64,000 nucleotides of DNA, from assembly GCA_037444075.1 (NCBI GenBank), contig JBBIND010000002.1:124001-188000 (forward strand), written 5' to 3'. The position numbers and the translations under genes were made by a program. The DNA is from JBBIND01 sp037444075 (GTDB lineage Bacteria > Acidobacteriota > Terriglobia > Bryobacterales > Bryobacteraceae). Each line of letters opens with the position of its first letter. Position 1 is the first letter of the stretch. The notes beneath the pieces were generated by a model. That model saw only the letters and a program-made list of their open reading frames with translations. It made no database searches and was not told the DNA's origin. Below, piece by piece: positions 43,284 through 51,932 of the stretch.

Positions 43284-43658
43284 GCAGAATCCGATGCACG
43301 GTCGACTTCCTGATGCTGATCTTCCCCGTTATGCCCTTCCTGTTCGCGGTCACGCTATACCATATCGTGCGGTTGCGACGGCAGATCCAGACACTCAAGT
43401 ACTGCTGGCTGGACATGAGTGATGCCTACGCGCGGTTTACGGAAGTTGCGCTTGAGTCCGCGATCCAAAGCATTGAAGATGTTGCATGTATGAAGGCGCC
43501 TATGGCGGGCGGCAGAACATTCAAACCCAAGGACAGCGTAGGTGATGTTGTCTCTCAGGGAACCGAAGAGTGGGAAAGACTCGTCGATCATCACTTCAGT
43601 ATCTTCAAGCGCCAACGTATTCGCGCAGAGCCTATTTGCTGGTTAGAGTTAGAGTTAG
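43284..43658. other. 375-bp stretch without a convincing gene, ending in a GTTAGA repeat
   Basis: No reading frame here looks like a known family. A plus-strand frame (43313-43699) runs into the tRNA gene and ends with G-P-V-G-F-E-P-T-T, a typical translation of a tRNA 3' end, so it is not accepted. On the minus strand ISIRKSTVHRILHRL (about 43320-43270) faintly resembles a transposase helix-turn-helix but overlaps the galactosidase remnant in another frame. At 43642-43658 the hexamer GTTAGA is repeated almost three times directly after the tRNA 3' end. Confidence 0.5.
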
Positions 43659-43731
<73 letters not shown>

Positions 43732-43909
43732 TCCCTGTGGGGTTCCCGGCAGCCTGCGGCCGATGACGGTGAGCCGCAGCCAAGCGTCGCGTCGGTATAT
43801 CAACCAGCAACTACAATCGCGCGGAATCTGGCGCCCAGCCGAGGCCCGCTGCTGCCGCTATGAGTTTAGCACGAACCGTTTCGAGTTCCCCTCGGCGGGT
43901 TTCCTCCGC

Positions 43910-45340
43910 CTAGCTGGATTGAGCAGCTCCGAACGGACGGCCCAAGCCGCATTCGGCATGCACCGCCTGAACGGCTTTTTCCAGTCCGTCCCGCCTCACC
44001 ACAATGGCGATCGTCAACTCACTGGAACCTTGAGCAATGGCAATGATATTGACATTTTCGCGGGAAATCGCCGTGAAGATGCGCCCGGCCAACCCCGGAG
44101 TGCCGCGCATGCCTTCGCCGACCACCGCCAGCAATCCGACCTCACGGTCCACCTCGATTGGCATGACGTAGCCGTGGGCCAGTTCCAGCGCCAGGTGCGC
44201 TTCCAGACTGGCCAGCGCCGCCGGCAGTTCTTCCTTGCGCACCAGCAGGCAGAAGTTCTGCCGGTAGCTGGAACTCGTGAACGCCAGCACTTCGGCGTTG
44301 GCCTCGGCCACCGCGTCGAGTGCCCGGCCCATCAGCCGGGCGCCCGGAATCTCCGGGCTGGCGGGCTCCAGCGAGATCAGGGCCACATTAGCCATGGACG
44401 TGACCGCCCTGGCTCCGCTCCGCGTCTCGCGCTGAGGCACGATCCTCGTGCCCGGTTTCTCCGGCGCGAAGCTGTTCTTGCTCCAAACCGGGATACCCTT
44501 GTCGATGAGCGGCGCGAGCGTCCTCGGATGCAGGACCTTGGCTCCGTTGTAAGCCAGTTCAGCGGCCTCCGCGTAGGTGACTTCCGGCAGCACGGCGGAA
44601 TCCGGCACCAGCCGCGGGTCAGCCGTCATGATGCCGTCCACGTCCGTCCATATCCACAGTTCGGAGGCGTCCAGGGAAGCGGCCAGAATCGAGGCGGAAA
44701 AGTCGGACCCGCCGCGCCCGAGAGTCGTAGGGCGGCCATCCGCCGTGGCCCCGTTGAATCCGGTGGCCACCGGCAACAGGCCCTGTTCGAGCAGCGGCAG
44801 GAGTTTCTGCCGCACCTTTTCGCGCGTCGGCGCCATCAGCGGGGTGGCGTTGCCGAACACTGCGTCCGTGACGATGATCTCCTGGCTGTTGACGGCCTGC
44901 GCCTTCACGCCCTGCGAGCGCAGGTGCGCCGCCATCATCAAGGCGGAGAGACGCTCGCCCATGGCCACGGCCTCATCCGTGGCGCGCGGAGGACGCTCGC
45001 CCAGCATCAGGATGCCGTTGGCGATGCGGCGGAATTCACCAATCAACGCCGCAACTCCCGCCTCGAGCTCATCCCGCTCCGCGGGCGCCGCTAATTCCCT
45101 GCAAGTCTGCGCGTGGCGTTCCTCCAGCGTCTTCAGGTTGGCTTCCAGCCCCGCGCTGTCGCCGCCTTCGGCGTGGCGCATGGTGTCCAACAGCAGGTCC
45201 GTCACCTTGGACATGGCCGACACCACCACGACCACGGGGCGCAGCCGCATCTGCTCAACGGCCAGCTCGGCTGCCATGCGAATGCGCTCGGCGCTTCCCA
45301 TGCTGGTGCCGCCGAATTTCATCACGAGAGAATTTGACAC
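43910..45340 (-). CDS. lysC: Aspartate kinase
   Basis: 476 residues. First enzyme of the aspartate family pathway (Lys, Thr, Met). MKFGGTSMGS is the N-terminal kinase signature, VVVVSAMSKVTDLL and GERLSALMMAAHL follow, TTLGRGGSDFSASILA is the ATP-binding loop and WTDVDGIMTADPRLV the aspartate/metal loop. Two ACT domains occupy about 310-470 (VALISLEPASPEIPG and GLLAVVGEGMRGTPGLAGR), for feedback inhibition by end products. The GTG start shares one base with the cmk stop (TAGTG), so translation is coupled; GGAGA lies just upstream. Confidence 0.95.
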   Translation of the reverse strand: MSNSLVMKFGGTSMGSAERIRMAAELAVEQMRLRPVVVVVSAMSKVTDLLLDTMRHAEGGDSAGLEANLKTLEERHAQTCRELAAPAERDELEAGVAALIGEFRRIANGILMLGERPPRATDEAVAMGERLSALMMAAHLRSQGVKAQAVNSQEIIVTDAVFGNATPLMAPTREKVRQKLLPLLEQGLLPVATGFNGATADGRPTTLGRGGSDFSASILAASLDASELWIWTDVDGIMTADPRLVPDSAVLPEVTYAEAAELAYNGAKVLHPRTLAPLIDKGIPVWSKNSFAPEKPGTRIVPQRETRSGARAVTSMANVALISLEPASPEIPGARLMGRALDAVAEANAEVLAFTSSSYRQNFCLLVRKEELPAALASLEAHLALELAHGYVMPIEVDREVGLLAVVGEGMRGTPGLAGRIFTAISRENVNIIAIAQGSSELTIAIVVRRDGLEKAVQAVHAECGLGRPFGAAQSS

Positions 45341-46035
45341 TATTCCGTCTCCTTTACCAAGCCTGCTTTCTGCCGGATAATCGCAACCACGGCCTGCTCC
45401 ACTGCGTCAAGGTCCATCCCGGAGGTGTCCAGGTAAACGGCGTCCGGAGCCATTTTCAGCGGGGCTTCGGCTCGCGTGCGGTCACGCCGGTCTCGCTCTT
45501 CCATGTCACGCGCCACCTGCTCCGCCGTGAAGGAGCCCTCCTTCTCCCGCATCTCCAGGACGCGGCGGTTCGCGCGGACGCCGGAACTCGCGTCCAGAAA
45601 GATCTTAACCTGTGCCCGCGGGAACACGACCGTGCCGATGTCGCGGCCTTCCATCACCACGCTCTGCTGTTCGGCCATGCGCCGCTGGAGTCCGAGCAGC
45701 GCGCGCCGGACGCCCGGGATGGCGGACACTTTGGACGCCGCTCGGGAAACCTCGGGCGTCCGTATGTCTTCGGTGATGTCCTCTCCATTCAGCAGAACGG
45801 CGTTCGGCTGCAAAGCCATCTGTGCTGCCGTCGCCAGCGTTTCCATGGCTGAGGCATCGCCGGGGTCCGTGCCCGTGCGCAAAGCGTTCAGTCCCAGCGC
45901 GCGGTACAACGCGCCGGTATCCACGTACAAGAAGCCGAGCCGCGCAGCCACGCGGCGCGCGATCGTGCTCTTACCGGCGCCGGCTGGCCCGTCGATGGCG
46001 ACAATGACTTGCTTCAAGTCTTGGCCTTCAGGCAT
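45340..46035 (-). CDS. cmk: Cytidylate kinase
   Basis: 231 residues. Phosphorylates CMP/dCMP with ATP. IVAIDGPAGAGKSTIARRVA is the P-loop, GFLYVDTGALYRALGL the CMP-binding helix, VMEGRDIGTVVFPRA the conserved Asp/Arg motif, and RDRRDRTRAEAPLK the lid. Length and order are regular. It is coupled to lysC downstream by a one-base overlap and faces away from a small metallopeptidase gene, with 45 bp between starts. Confidence 0.95.
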   Translation of the reverse strand: MPEGQDLKQVIVAIDGPAGAGKSTIARRVAARLGFLYVDTGALYRALGLNALRTGTDPGDASAMETLATAAQMALQPNAVLLNGEDITEDIRTPEVSRAASKVSAIPGVRRALLGLQRRMAEQQSVVMEGRDIGTVVFPRAQVKIFLDASSGVRANRRVLEMREKEGSFTAEQVARDMEERDRRDRTRAEAPLKMAPDAVYLDTSGMDLDAVEQAVVAIIRQKAGLVKETE

Positions 46036-46080
46036 TCTTCGCTTTCACCTCTGCCGCTGAGCCTACAATGAGTTGAGGCA

Positions 46081-46443
46081 ATGAACCCGACTGATTTTGA
46101 CGCCCTGGTGGAGAGCGCGCTACGCAAAATCCCTCCGCGCTTCCGCCGCAGACTGGAAAACGTCTGCTTCGTGGTCGAAGCGGAGCCGCCTCGCCCGGGA
46201 CTGCTGGGTCTCTATGAGGGCCGCCCGCTGACACACCGCAGCGTCTATCACAGCTTCACGCCCCCGGACCGCATCACGATCTTTCAGGGGCCTCACGAGC
46301 GCATCGCACGCAGCCCGGCCCACCTGGCCCAATTGGTCGAAGATACAGTATGGCACGAGGTGGCGCACTATTTCGGCATGTCCGAGGAGCGCGTGCGGCA
46401 CGCCGAGCGTGAGCGCCGGCGCTCGCGCCGCAGCTCACACTAA
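46081..46443 (+). CDS. Small zincin-like metallopeptidase (PF06262 type)
   Basis: 120 residues. DTVWHEVAHYFGMSEERV contains the H-E-x-x-H zinc motif with a third acidic ligand a few residues later, as in the minimal zincin-like family found beside core genes in many bacteria. FDALVESALRKIPPRFR at the N-terminus and DRITIFQGPHERIA in the middle fit the same family. No signal peptide; the C-terminus is Arg-rich. TACAAT at 46064-46069 lies 11 nt before the ATG. Physiological substrate unknown. Confidence 0.85.
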   Translation: MNPTDFDALVESALRKIPPRFRRRLENVCFVVEAEPPRPGLLGLYEGRPLTHRSVYHSFTPPDRITIFQGPHERIARSPAHLAQLVEDTVWHEVAHYFGMSEERVRHAERERRRSRRSSH

Positions 46444-46581
46444 ACCCTTCCTGGCTGGTAAGTTCCTCACAGCAGGGCCAGCAGGCTGGCGTCCAAACTG
46501 GAACCGCGGCCGGGACGCGCCCTGAACCAGGGCTTCAGCCCGGCGAATCCGCTCATTGCATGGGAGAGTGAAAGCGGCGGG

Positions 46582-48462
46582 CTAAAGCAGCGCCTCTGCC
46601 AGGAGCCGAAAATTCGTTGGCGTCACAAGCTGGAAGCGGCATTCCAGCCTCGTCAGGCGCCGCAATAGACCGAGCACTTCGTCGCCGGGCACTTCCGGGC
46701 TGGCGAGATAAAGGCTCCCGCCGGCGATGCGATAAGGCAGAACCAGCCACTTGCGGGCTACGTGAGCCGGCAGCGCGCGGGCCACGTGGCGTGGGATCAT
46801 GTGCGGTTCCACGCGTCCCCACGGGATGTTCTGCTGGATGCTCAGCGCCTCGTACCATTCCTCCTCGGTGAGATGTCCGCACCGGACCAGGTGCTCGCAC
46901 AGGCGCATTCCCGGCGGCTTCGTGGCGGTGCAGGCGGCGAGTGTTTCCTTGGCAACGTAGCCCGAGCCCACCAGGATTTCCTCGAGGGGGCGCTTGTGAG
47001 GCAGCAGAGACGCCCGCGAGGGGTAGTAGTGCTCGGTTTTCAGCCACACCAGGGGCTGGCGCAAGAGCATCGCCCTGGCGAACAGGTAGAAGGCGCGGAA
47101 GGTGCTGAGGGTGTTGACCCAATTGCCGTAGAGGGTGCGCAGAGGCACTCCGAGAGCGAACGCCCAGCCATAGACGCGTCCCACGCAAGCAGCGCGGGAG
47201 ATCAGGTGCAGAACCAGCAAGCCGACGTTGGCAGACAACAGCGGAACAACCCAACCGGCATCGAGAGAAGCCGCCAGACCCCAGGATGTGTCATTCATGC
47301 GGCTGATCAGCCAGGTGGCCGAGCCGTAGAGGAAAAGCACGTTAGCGGCTGCGCTGGCGGGGTTGCCAATCAGCCCTTTGCGGTCACGCCAAAGCCAATA
47401 GACCTGACCCAGCCGCTTTCCCCAGCCGTGGCGCTGCCAGCCTTGCAGTGCTATCCCAGTGATCCAACGAGTACGTTGGCGCACGGCAGCTCGGAACCTG
47501 CGGGGGAAGTATTCGCGCGTGGCAACCGGAACACCGGCGGAGAGCGTGATGGGGTAGAACATCTGCCGGAGGCCAAGTTCCCGTAGCCGGAGACCATTTT
47601 CGTAATCCTCCGTCAGGCAAGCCGGCTCAAAAACGCGATTGAAGTCCTCGACAGCCAGTTGCTCGAGCGCTTCCCGGGTGTATCCCGTGCCCACCCCGCT
47701 CGAAGGAACAAAGCCGCCCAACCAGCCGCGTACCACCAGGTCCTTGGTGTGGGCTTCGGAGAAATCGTCACAGTAAAGGGCGTGGGTCAGTTCCAGCCAA
47801 GGCGTGGGGAGCGGGAGCACGGGCACCTGAATCATGGCGTAGTCTGCGGCGTAGTAGTTGATGACGTGGAAGGCGTCGGGGTGGATCAGGTCCTCCGCGT
47901 CGTGGGTGACCACCACGTCGAACCGTTCGCCGGTTTGCTCCTCGTACAGCAGCATGCGCTGGTAGATCCAGTTCAGGCAATCCGCCTTCGAAGTCGGACC
48001 GTCGTGCGGGCAGAGACTCAGGTGGACGTTGGCGAACCGGCTCTCCAGCTTGCGTATGGCGGCTTGCGTGCCAGGGTCGTTGGGATAGGCGCCGACGAAG
48101 AAGTCATAGTTTTTGTACTTGATGGCGGAGATGTTGTGCTCGATCATCCCTTCGATCACCCCTTGCTCCCGCCAAAGGGGAACGAACACGGCGATGCGGC
48201 GGGCGGGCGCTTCCGCCATCTGCTTCAGCGGCGCGGCACACGGGAAGAAAGCCCGGCGTGAGCGGCGGAGCAGCCAGTGGAGCACGTAAACAACAGAAAC
48301 AAAGAGATCATCGAGGCTGCTGACCAGAATCCATACCGCCAGCAAGGGAAGGCAGGAGCCTGCGGCATTATCCAAGACAGAAAGCCAGTGCTCAAGCCGA
48401 TAGTCCACCTCTGTGGTAGTGGTCAGCCGGGAAAAAACTCGCAATCCCAGGCGGGTTACCAT
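46582..48462 (-). CDS. NfrB-like membrane glycosyltransferase with C-terminal MshEN domain
   Basis: 626 residues. A family-2 glycosyltransferase (about 90-330) with FVPLWREQGVIEGMIEHNI, the nucleotide-sugar site VVVTHDAEDLIHP, the catalytic LTEDYENGLRLRELG and the Q-R-T-R-W motif of processive synthases. Membrane segments precede the domain (LPLLAVWILVSSLDDLFV) and follow it. The tail from about 505 carries two MshEN-type repeats (LEEILVGSGYVAKETLAAC and MRLCEHLVRCGHLTEEEW), the module that binds cyclic di-GMP in MshE and NfrB. This matches NfrB of E. coli, a c-di-GMP-controlled exopolysaccharide synthase. No NfrA partner is seen. Start could also be the GTG at 48408. Confidence 0.85.
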   Translation of the reverse strand: MVTRLGLRVFSRLTTTTEVDYRLEHWLSVLDNAAGSCLPLLAVWILVSSLDDLFVSVVYVLHWLLRRSRRAFFPCAAPLKQMAEAPARRIAVFVPLWREQGVIEGMIEHNISAIKYKNYDFFVGAYPNDPGTQAAIRKLESRFANVHLSLCPHDGPTSKADCLNWIYQRMLLYEEQTGERFDVVVTHDAEDLIHPDAFHVINYYAADYAMIQVPVLPLPTPWLELTHALYCDDFSEAHTKDLVVRGWLGGFVPSSGVGTGYTREALEQLAVEDFNRVFEPACLTEDYENGLRLRELGLRQMFYPITLSAGVPVATREYFPRRFRAAVRQRTRWITGIALQGWQRHGWGKRLGQVYWLWRDRKGLIGNPASAAANVLFLYGSATWLISRMNDTSWGLAASLDAGWVVPLLSANVGLLVLHLISRAACVGRVYGWAFALGVPLRTLYGNWVNTLSTFRAFYLFARAMLLRQPLVWLKTEHYYPSRASLLPHKRPLEEILVGSGYVAKETLAACTATKPPGMRLCEHLVRCGHLTEEEWYEALSIQQNIPWGRVEPHMIPRHVARALPAHVARKWLVLPYRIAGGSLYLASPEVPGDEVLGLLRRLTRLECRFQLVTPTNFRLLAEALL

Positions 48463-48482
48463 TGCCAGAGGAGGTCTACCCC

Positions 48483-49391
48483 ATGCTATTCACTGTGCGG
48501 CAAAGGTTTATGATCCTTCTGGGCGTGGCGGTTCTGGCCGCCTGGGCAGGGACCGGCGCTGTTGCGGAGCCGCCCAACGACTTCCATTTCTCCATCCTGG
48601 GAGACCGCACCGGTACGGCTACGCCGCAAATCTACGGCCGGGTCTGGCGGGAGATCGATTTGCTGGGTCCGGATTTTGTGATCAATGTCGGAGATACGAT
48701 TCAGGGCGGCAACGATGAGAAGGTGGTCGAGGAATGGGAAGCGCTGCGGCCGGTACGGGAGCGATACAAACGCTACCCGCTGTTTTTCACGGCCGGAAAC
48801 CACGACATCTTCTCGCCGCACTCCCGCCAGGTTTTTCAGCGGATGACGGGAAGACCGGCGCATTACAGCTTCACCCACCAACAGGCCCTCTTCATAGTGC
48901 TCGACAACAGCCAGACGGATGAACTGAGCGAAGCTCAGTTGGATTTTCTGGCCAAAGAACTGGAGGCCAACAAGCACCGCGACCCGAAGTTCGTCTTCTT
49001 CCACAAGCCATTCTGGATGGTCTACGTGCGTCTGGGTAGCGGCGAGTTCCGGTTGCATCAGTTGGCGCTCCAACACGGCGTGGACTACGTCGTCAGCGGC
49101 CACGGCCATCAGTTCATGCGGATGGCGCGGGACGGCGTAGTTTATATGCAGGTGGGCAGCTCCGGCGGAGACATCATGAGGCGGGGACCGCGACGCGGGG
49201 AGGGCTTCGAGCAGGGCTGGTTCTACCACCACGTCTGGGTCCGCGTAAAAGGCGCGGAAACCCGGTTCACAGTGAAAGAGCTGGACGGGATGATGGGTCA
49301 GGGGCGTATGTTCCGGGCCGAGGATTGGGACGAACAGGGACCCAAATTCAACATCGCGGATCCTGCCATCACGGAGAAGCCGGGAACGTAG
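48483..49391 (+). CDS. Exported calcineurin-like phosphoesterase
   Basis: 302 residues from the ATG at 48483, chosen because GAGGAGG lies about 8 nt upstream and a signal peptide follows (FMILLGVAVLAAWAGTGAVA). Metallophosphoesterase motifs are in order: FSILGDRTG (D-x-R variant of D-x-H), NVGDTIQGG, TAGNHDIF, FFHKPF and VVSGHGHQFM. The first motif has Arg where His is usual, which may change the metal site. Substrate unknown. The start lies only 20 bp from the divergent glycosyltransferase start, so the two regulatory regions must sit inside each other's coding sequence. Confidence 0.85.
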   Translation: MLFTVRQRFMILLGVAVLAAWAGTGAVAEPPNDFHFSILGDRTGTATPQIYGRVWREIDLLGPDFVINVGDTIQGGNDEKVVEEWEALRPVRERYKRYPLFFTAGNHDIFSPHSRQVFQRMTGRPAHYSFTHQQALFIVLDNSQTDELSEAQLDFLAKELEANKHRDPKFVFFHKPFWMVYVRLGSGEFRLHQLALQHGVDYVVSGHGHQFMRMARDGVVYMQVGSSGGDIMRRGPRRGEGFEQGWFYHHVWVRVKGAETRFTVKELDGMMGQGRMFRAEDWDEQGPKFNIADPAITEKPGT

Positions 49392-49403
49392 AGGGCGCGA
49401 GGG

Positions 49404-50273
49404 TCAATTTTCCAGGCGGCGGAGAACTTCCAGAAGCACGCGGCCGACGATGTCGAAGCTGCGCGGAGAGAGTTTGTCGAGAGTGTCCGCTTCGGTGTGC
49501 CAGTAAGAGTTGGCCGGTCCGTAGTCGAAGTCGATCAGGTTGGCGGCATTCACGCCTCTTCGAACAAACGGAAGGTGATCGTCTTCGATAGCGGCAGTCT
49601 GATTCAAAAAGTGGGCGCCGTAACCGAGTTCGGCGGCCACACTCCATATCAGGCGGACCAGGTTCGGGGAAGAATGCCATTCGCGCAGGATCCCGAGGTG
49701 GCGGTCTCCAATCATATCGACGTTGATGAGCGCCCGGATGCGTTCGAGCCTGCCTTCCGCCGCCCACCGCGCCGCGAGGTGGCGGCTGCCGTAGAGCCCG
49801 TCCTCATCGGACCACGGTCCGAAAGCTTCCTCCCCGTCGAACCAGACTAGCCAGACATCATGGCGGCGCGGTTGGCCACTCAGGGCGCGTGCCATTTCAA
49901 GCAGCAAACCAGTGGAGGAACCCGCGTCGTTCGCCCCCACAAAACGTATTTCGGGCATCCACTTGGTGTCATAGTGGCCCGAAAACACCACCGCCTCGCC
50001 TGAACGGCCCTTGGAGAGGGCCACGATGTTGCGCATGAGTACGGGGCCCTTGGGGGTCGCTGCGCGGAATTCGTCCACCTCAGTCTTCCAGCCAAGCTTG
50101 TTGAGCTCAGCCAAAAGGTACTTCTGTAGCTGTTGGATGGCAGGCGAGCCAGGCGGACGAGGGCCAAAGGCCACCACCTTCCGGGTGTAGTCCAGAGCCG
50201 AAGCGCCCGAGAAATCGACGGCCACGGCGGGCCAGACGCAGGCGAGAATCAGGAGGGCTTTTGCGCAAGACAT
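49404..50273 (-). CDS. Exported M28-family glutaminyl-peptide cyclotransferase-like enzyme
   Basis: 289 residues with a signal peptide (MSCAKALLILACVWPAVAV). The fold is that of M28 zinc hydrolases, and the detailed motifs follow glutaminyl cyclases: FSGHYDTK, VGANDAGSSTGLLLEMARAL (zinc Asp), WLVWFDGEEAF (zinc Glu), then DGLYGSRHLAARW, IEDDHLPFVRRGV and SYWHTEADTLDKLS (zinc His). These blocks align with human-type QC. Such enzymes convert N-terminal Gln to pyroglutamate on exported proteins. Family assignment is strong, activity is inferred. The start overlaps the stop of the upstream methyltransferase by 25 nt. Confidence 0.85.
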   Translation of the reverse strand: MSCAKALLILACVWPAVAVDFSGASALDYTRKVVAFGPRPPGSPAIQQLQKYLLAELNKLGWKTEVDEFRAATPKGPVLMRNIVALSKGRSGEAVVFSGHYDTKWMPEIRFVGANDAGSSTGLLLEMARALSGQPRRHDVWLVWFDGEEAFGPWSDEDGLYGSRHLAARWAAEGRLERIRALINVDMIGDRHLGILREWHSSPNLVRLIWSVAAELGYGAHFLNQTAAIEDDHLPFVRRGVNAANLIDFDYGPANSYWHTEADTLDKLSPRSFDIVGRVLLEVLRRLEN

Positions 50274-50938
50274 AAGTAGCCTAAAGTGAAGTCGCGGCGT
50301 TTATCCAACCCGTCGAGCCAGGGTAGCAGCAAAGCTGGAGGCACCAGCAACAGCGCGGCGAGAACGACCGAGACTCCGGGAAAGAACTGGAGACCGTTCA
50401 GGAGGCGGCGGGACAGCAGGCGGAAGTAGCCTCCCGACGGGCGCACGTCGGCGCCCGCAAAGCCCGCCTTTTCCAGCAAGTGCAGGATGCCGTGCCGCGT
50501 GTAGCGGTAATAGTCATGGGGCGCCTGGTGAACCTCCCAATCCTGGGGCACCACCAGCAGAAGACGCCCGCCGGGGCGAACTACCCGCGCGAGTTCGGCG
50601 AGCACCTGGGCCGGCTCGCGCACGTGCTCCAGTGTGACGATGTTCAGGCAGGCATCGAAAGTCTGACCGGCGAAAGGCAGCGCCGAAAGGTCCGCCACGC
50701 AATCGAGCCGTGTGTAGTTCCAGGACGGGCCGCCCACGCCGAGGTCCACCCCTACGTACCGCTGCCGGCGGAACCAGTTTGCGTACTGACCTTCACCGGC
50801 TCCAGCGTCCAGCACCAGGGCGCTGTCAGGCAACGCGGAAGAGAAACCGGCCACGGCGTCTTCGATGTCGGCCTCGAAACGCAGAATCCAGCGGCGAAGC
50901 GGGCGCGGCAGGCGCTTCTGGACAGAGTCCCAGCTCAT
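50249..50938 (-). CDS. Class I SAM-dependent methyltransferase
   Basis: 229 residues from the ATG at 50938, which overlaps the stop of the next upstream gene (ATGA). ALVLDAGAGEGQYANWF is motif I (SAM binding), VADLSALPFAGQTFDACLNI motif II, and ELARVVRPGGRLLLVVPQ motif IV. VHQAPHDYYRYTRHGI is typical of methyltransferases in surface-glycan clusters, as is the hydrophobic C-terminal stretch (VVLAALLLVPPALLLPWL), which may bind the membrane. The longer frame upstream is the shadow of its neighbour. Works with the adjacent methyltransferase and glycosyltransferase. Confidence 0.8.
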   Translation of the reverse strand: MSWDSVQKRLPRPLRRWILRFEADIEDAVAGFSSALPDSALVLDAGAGEGQYANWFRRQRYVGVDLGVGGPSWNYTRLDCVADLSALPFAGQTFDACLNIVTLEHVREPAQVLAELARVVRPGGRLLLVVPQDWEVHQAPHDYYRYTRHGILHLLEKAGFAGADVRPSGGYFRLLSRRLLNGLQFFPGVSVVLAALLLVPPALLLPWLDGLDKRRDFTLGYLCLAQKPS

Positions 50939-51894
50939 TGCTTCTTGCGGGCCTCCATCATGACCGTGGCCCCGGTGCGGCAAGCGGCCTCCAGCAGGGA
51001 TAACGGGAGCCCTGCCAGGACCAGCGCGAAGTAGAGCACGTCCTTGAACAGGCGCATCTGAGGGGATTCCGTCAGGCGGCGGATGCGGCGCGCCATGGGG
51101 TCGAGTGAAGGCGCCAGGCTGGTGGCGAAGGCAGCGGGGTTGTCTCTGAGGGAGAAGTGCTTGCTCCGCAAAACCTCGAAACCACAATGCTCCAGCAGGA
51201 CTTCGAGGTCGCGCGCCCGGAAGTTCCACAGGTGACGCGGCGCATCCAGACCGCTCCAATGAGCGCCGAACAGCAGGAATTGCCAGGAGGAAGCGTCCGG
51301 CACCTGTACGATGAGGCGGCCGTCGGGGCGTAGCAATCGATGGGCCGCTTCCACATAAGAGGCCGGATCGTACAGGTGCTCCAGGACGTGGAACATCGTG
51401 ACAGCAGCGCAACTGGAGGGTGGCAGGGGAGCATGCGAGAGCATGGCGCACACCGCCGGAACTTTCCTTTTGCTCCAGGTCAGAGCGGCGGCGCCGAGCG
51501 AGAAATCCAGGCCCACCACCTGACGGCCGCCGTCTCGCATCATGTCGAGGAACAGGCCTCCGCCACAACCCACATCCAACAGAAGCCCGGACTCCCCGGA
51601 GCGCTCGATGGCGTGGCGCACAAAGCGCACATGGTCCTGAAGCACGAGCCGGCGGTAATGTTCCTCGAGGATTGAAGCGGCTTCCCCGGTCGGCGCGAAC
51701 CAGTACTCCGGGGGGTAGTAATGCCGCAATTCCCTGGGAGTTGGCCGAGGATAGAGCCGCATCAGGCGGCAGTCGACGCACTCGACGACGAGGAAGGTCT
51801 TGCCGGTGGTCCTGTACAGCCGGTCCGTGGTACGGAACAACGTGCGGATGTAGCGGGCGTCACAAGCCGGGCAAAACTCGTCGATCTCCTCCAT
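50935..51894 (-). CDS. Zinc-ribbon SAM-dependent methyltransferase
   Basis: 319 residues from ATG 51894. An N-terminal zinc finger (FCPACDARYIR, then VECVDCRLM) is followed by a class I methyltransferase: LLLDVGCGGGLFLDMM, VVGLDFSLGAA, MFHVLEHLYDPASYV and LLRPDGRLIVQVP. NPAAFATSLAPSL and a C-terminal hydrophobic helix (VLYFALVLAGLPLSLLEA) complete the type found in lipid-linked or O-antigen glycan loci. It lies between the glycosyltransferase (39 bp gap) and another methyltransferase (ATGA overlap), consistent with glycan end-modification. The start is chosen by homology; a clear Shine-Dalgarno is missing. Confidence 0.8.
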   Translation of the reverse strand: MEEIDEFCPACDARYIRTLFRTTDRLYRTTGKTFLVVECVDCRLMRLYPRPTPRELRHYYPPEYWFAPTGEAASILEEHYRRLVLQDHVRFVRHAIERSGESGLLLDVGCGGGLFLDMMRDGGRQVVGLDFSLGAAALTWSKRKVPAVCAMLSHAPLPPSSCAAVTMFHVLEHLYDPASYVEAAHRLLRPDGRLIVQVPDASSWQFLLFGAHWSGLDAPRHLWNFRARDLEVLLEHCGFEVLRSKHFSLRDNPAAFATSLAPSLDPMARRIRRLTESPQMRLFKDVLYFALVLAGLPLSLLEAACRTGATVMMEARKKQ

Positions 51895-51932
51895 GTCCGA
51901 CGCAGGAACCGCCGGAGGCGGAGTGTCAGGGC

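Noticed and set aside
43270..43416. Transposase-like helix-turn-helix (STVHRILHRL) on the minus strand
   Set aside because: Only about 15 residues fit, no catalytic motif or terminal repeats are seen, and the same DNA reads as part of the galactosidase remnant in another frame.
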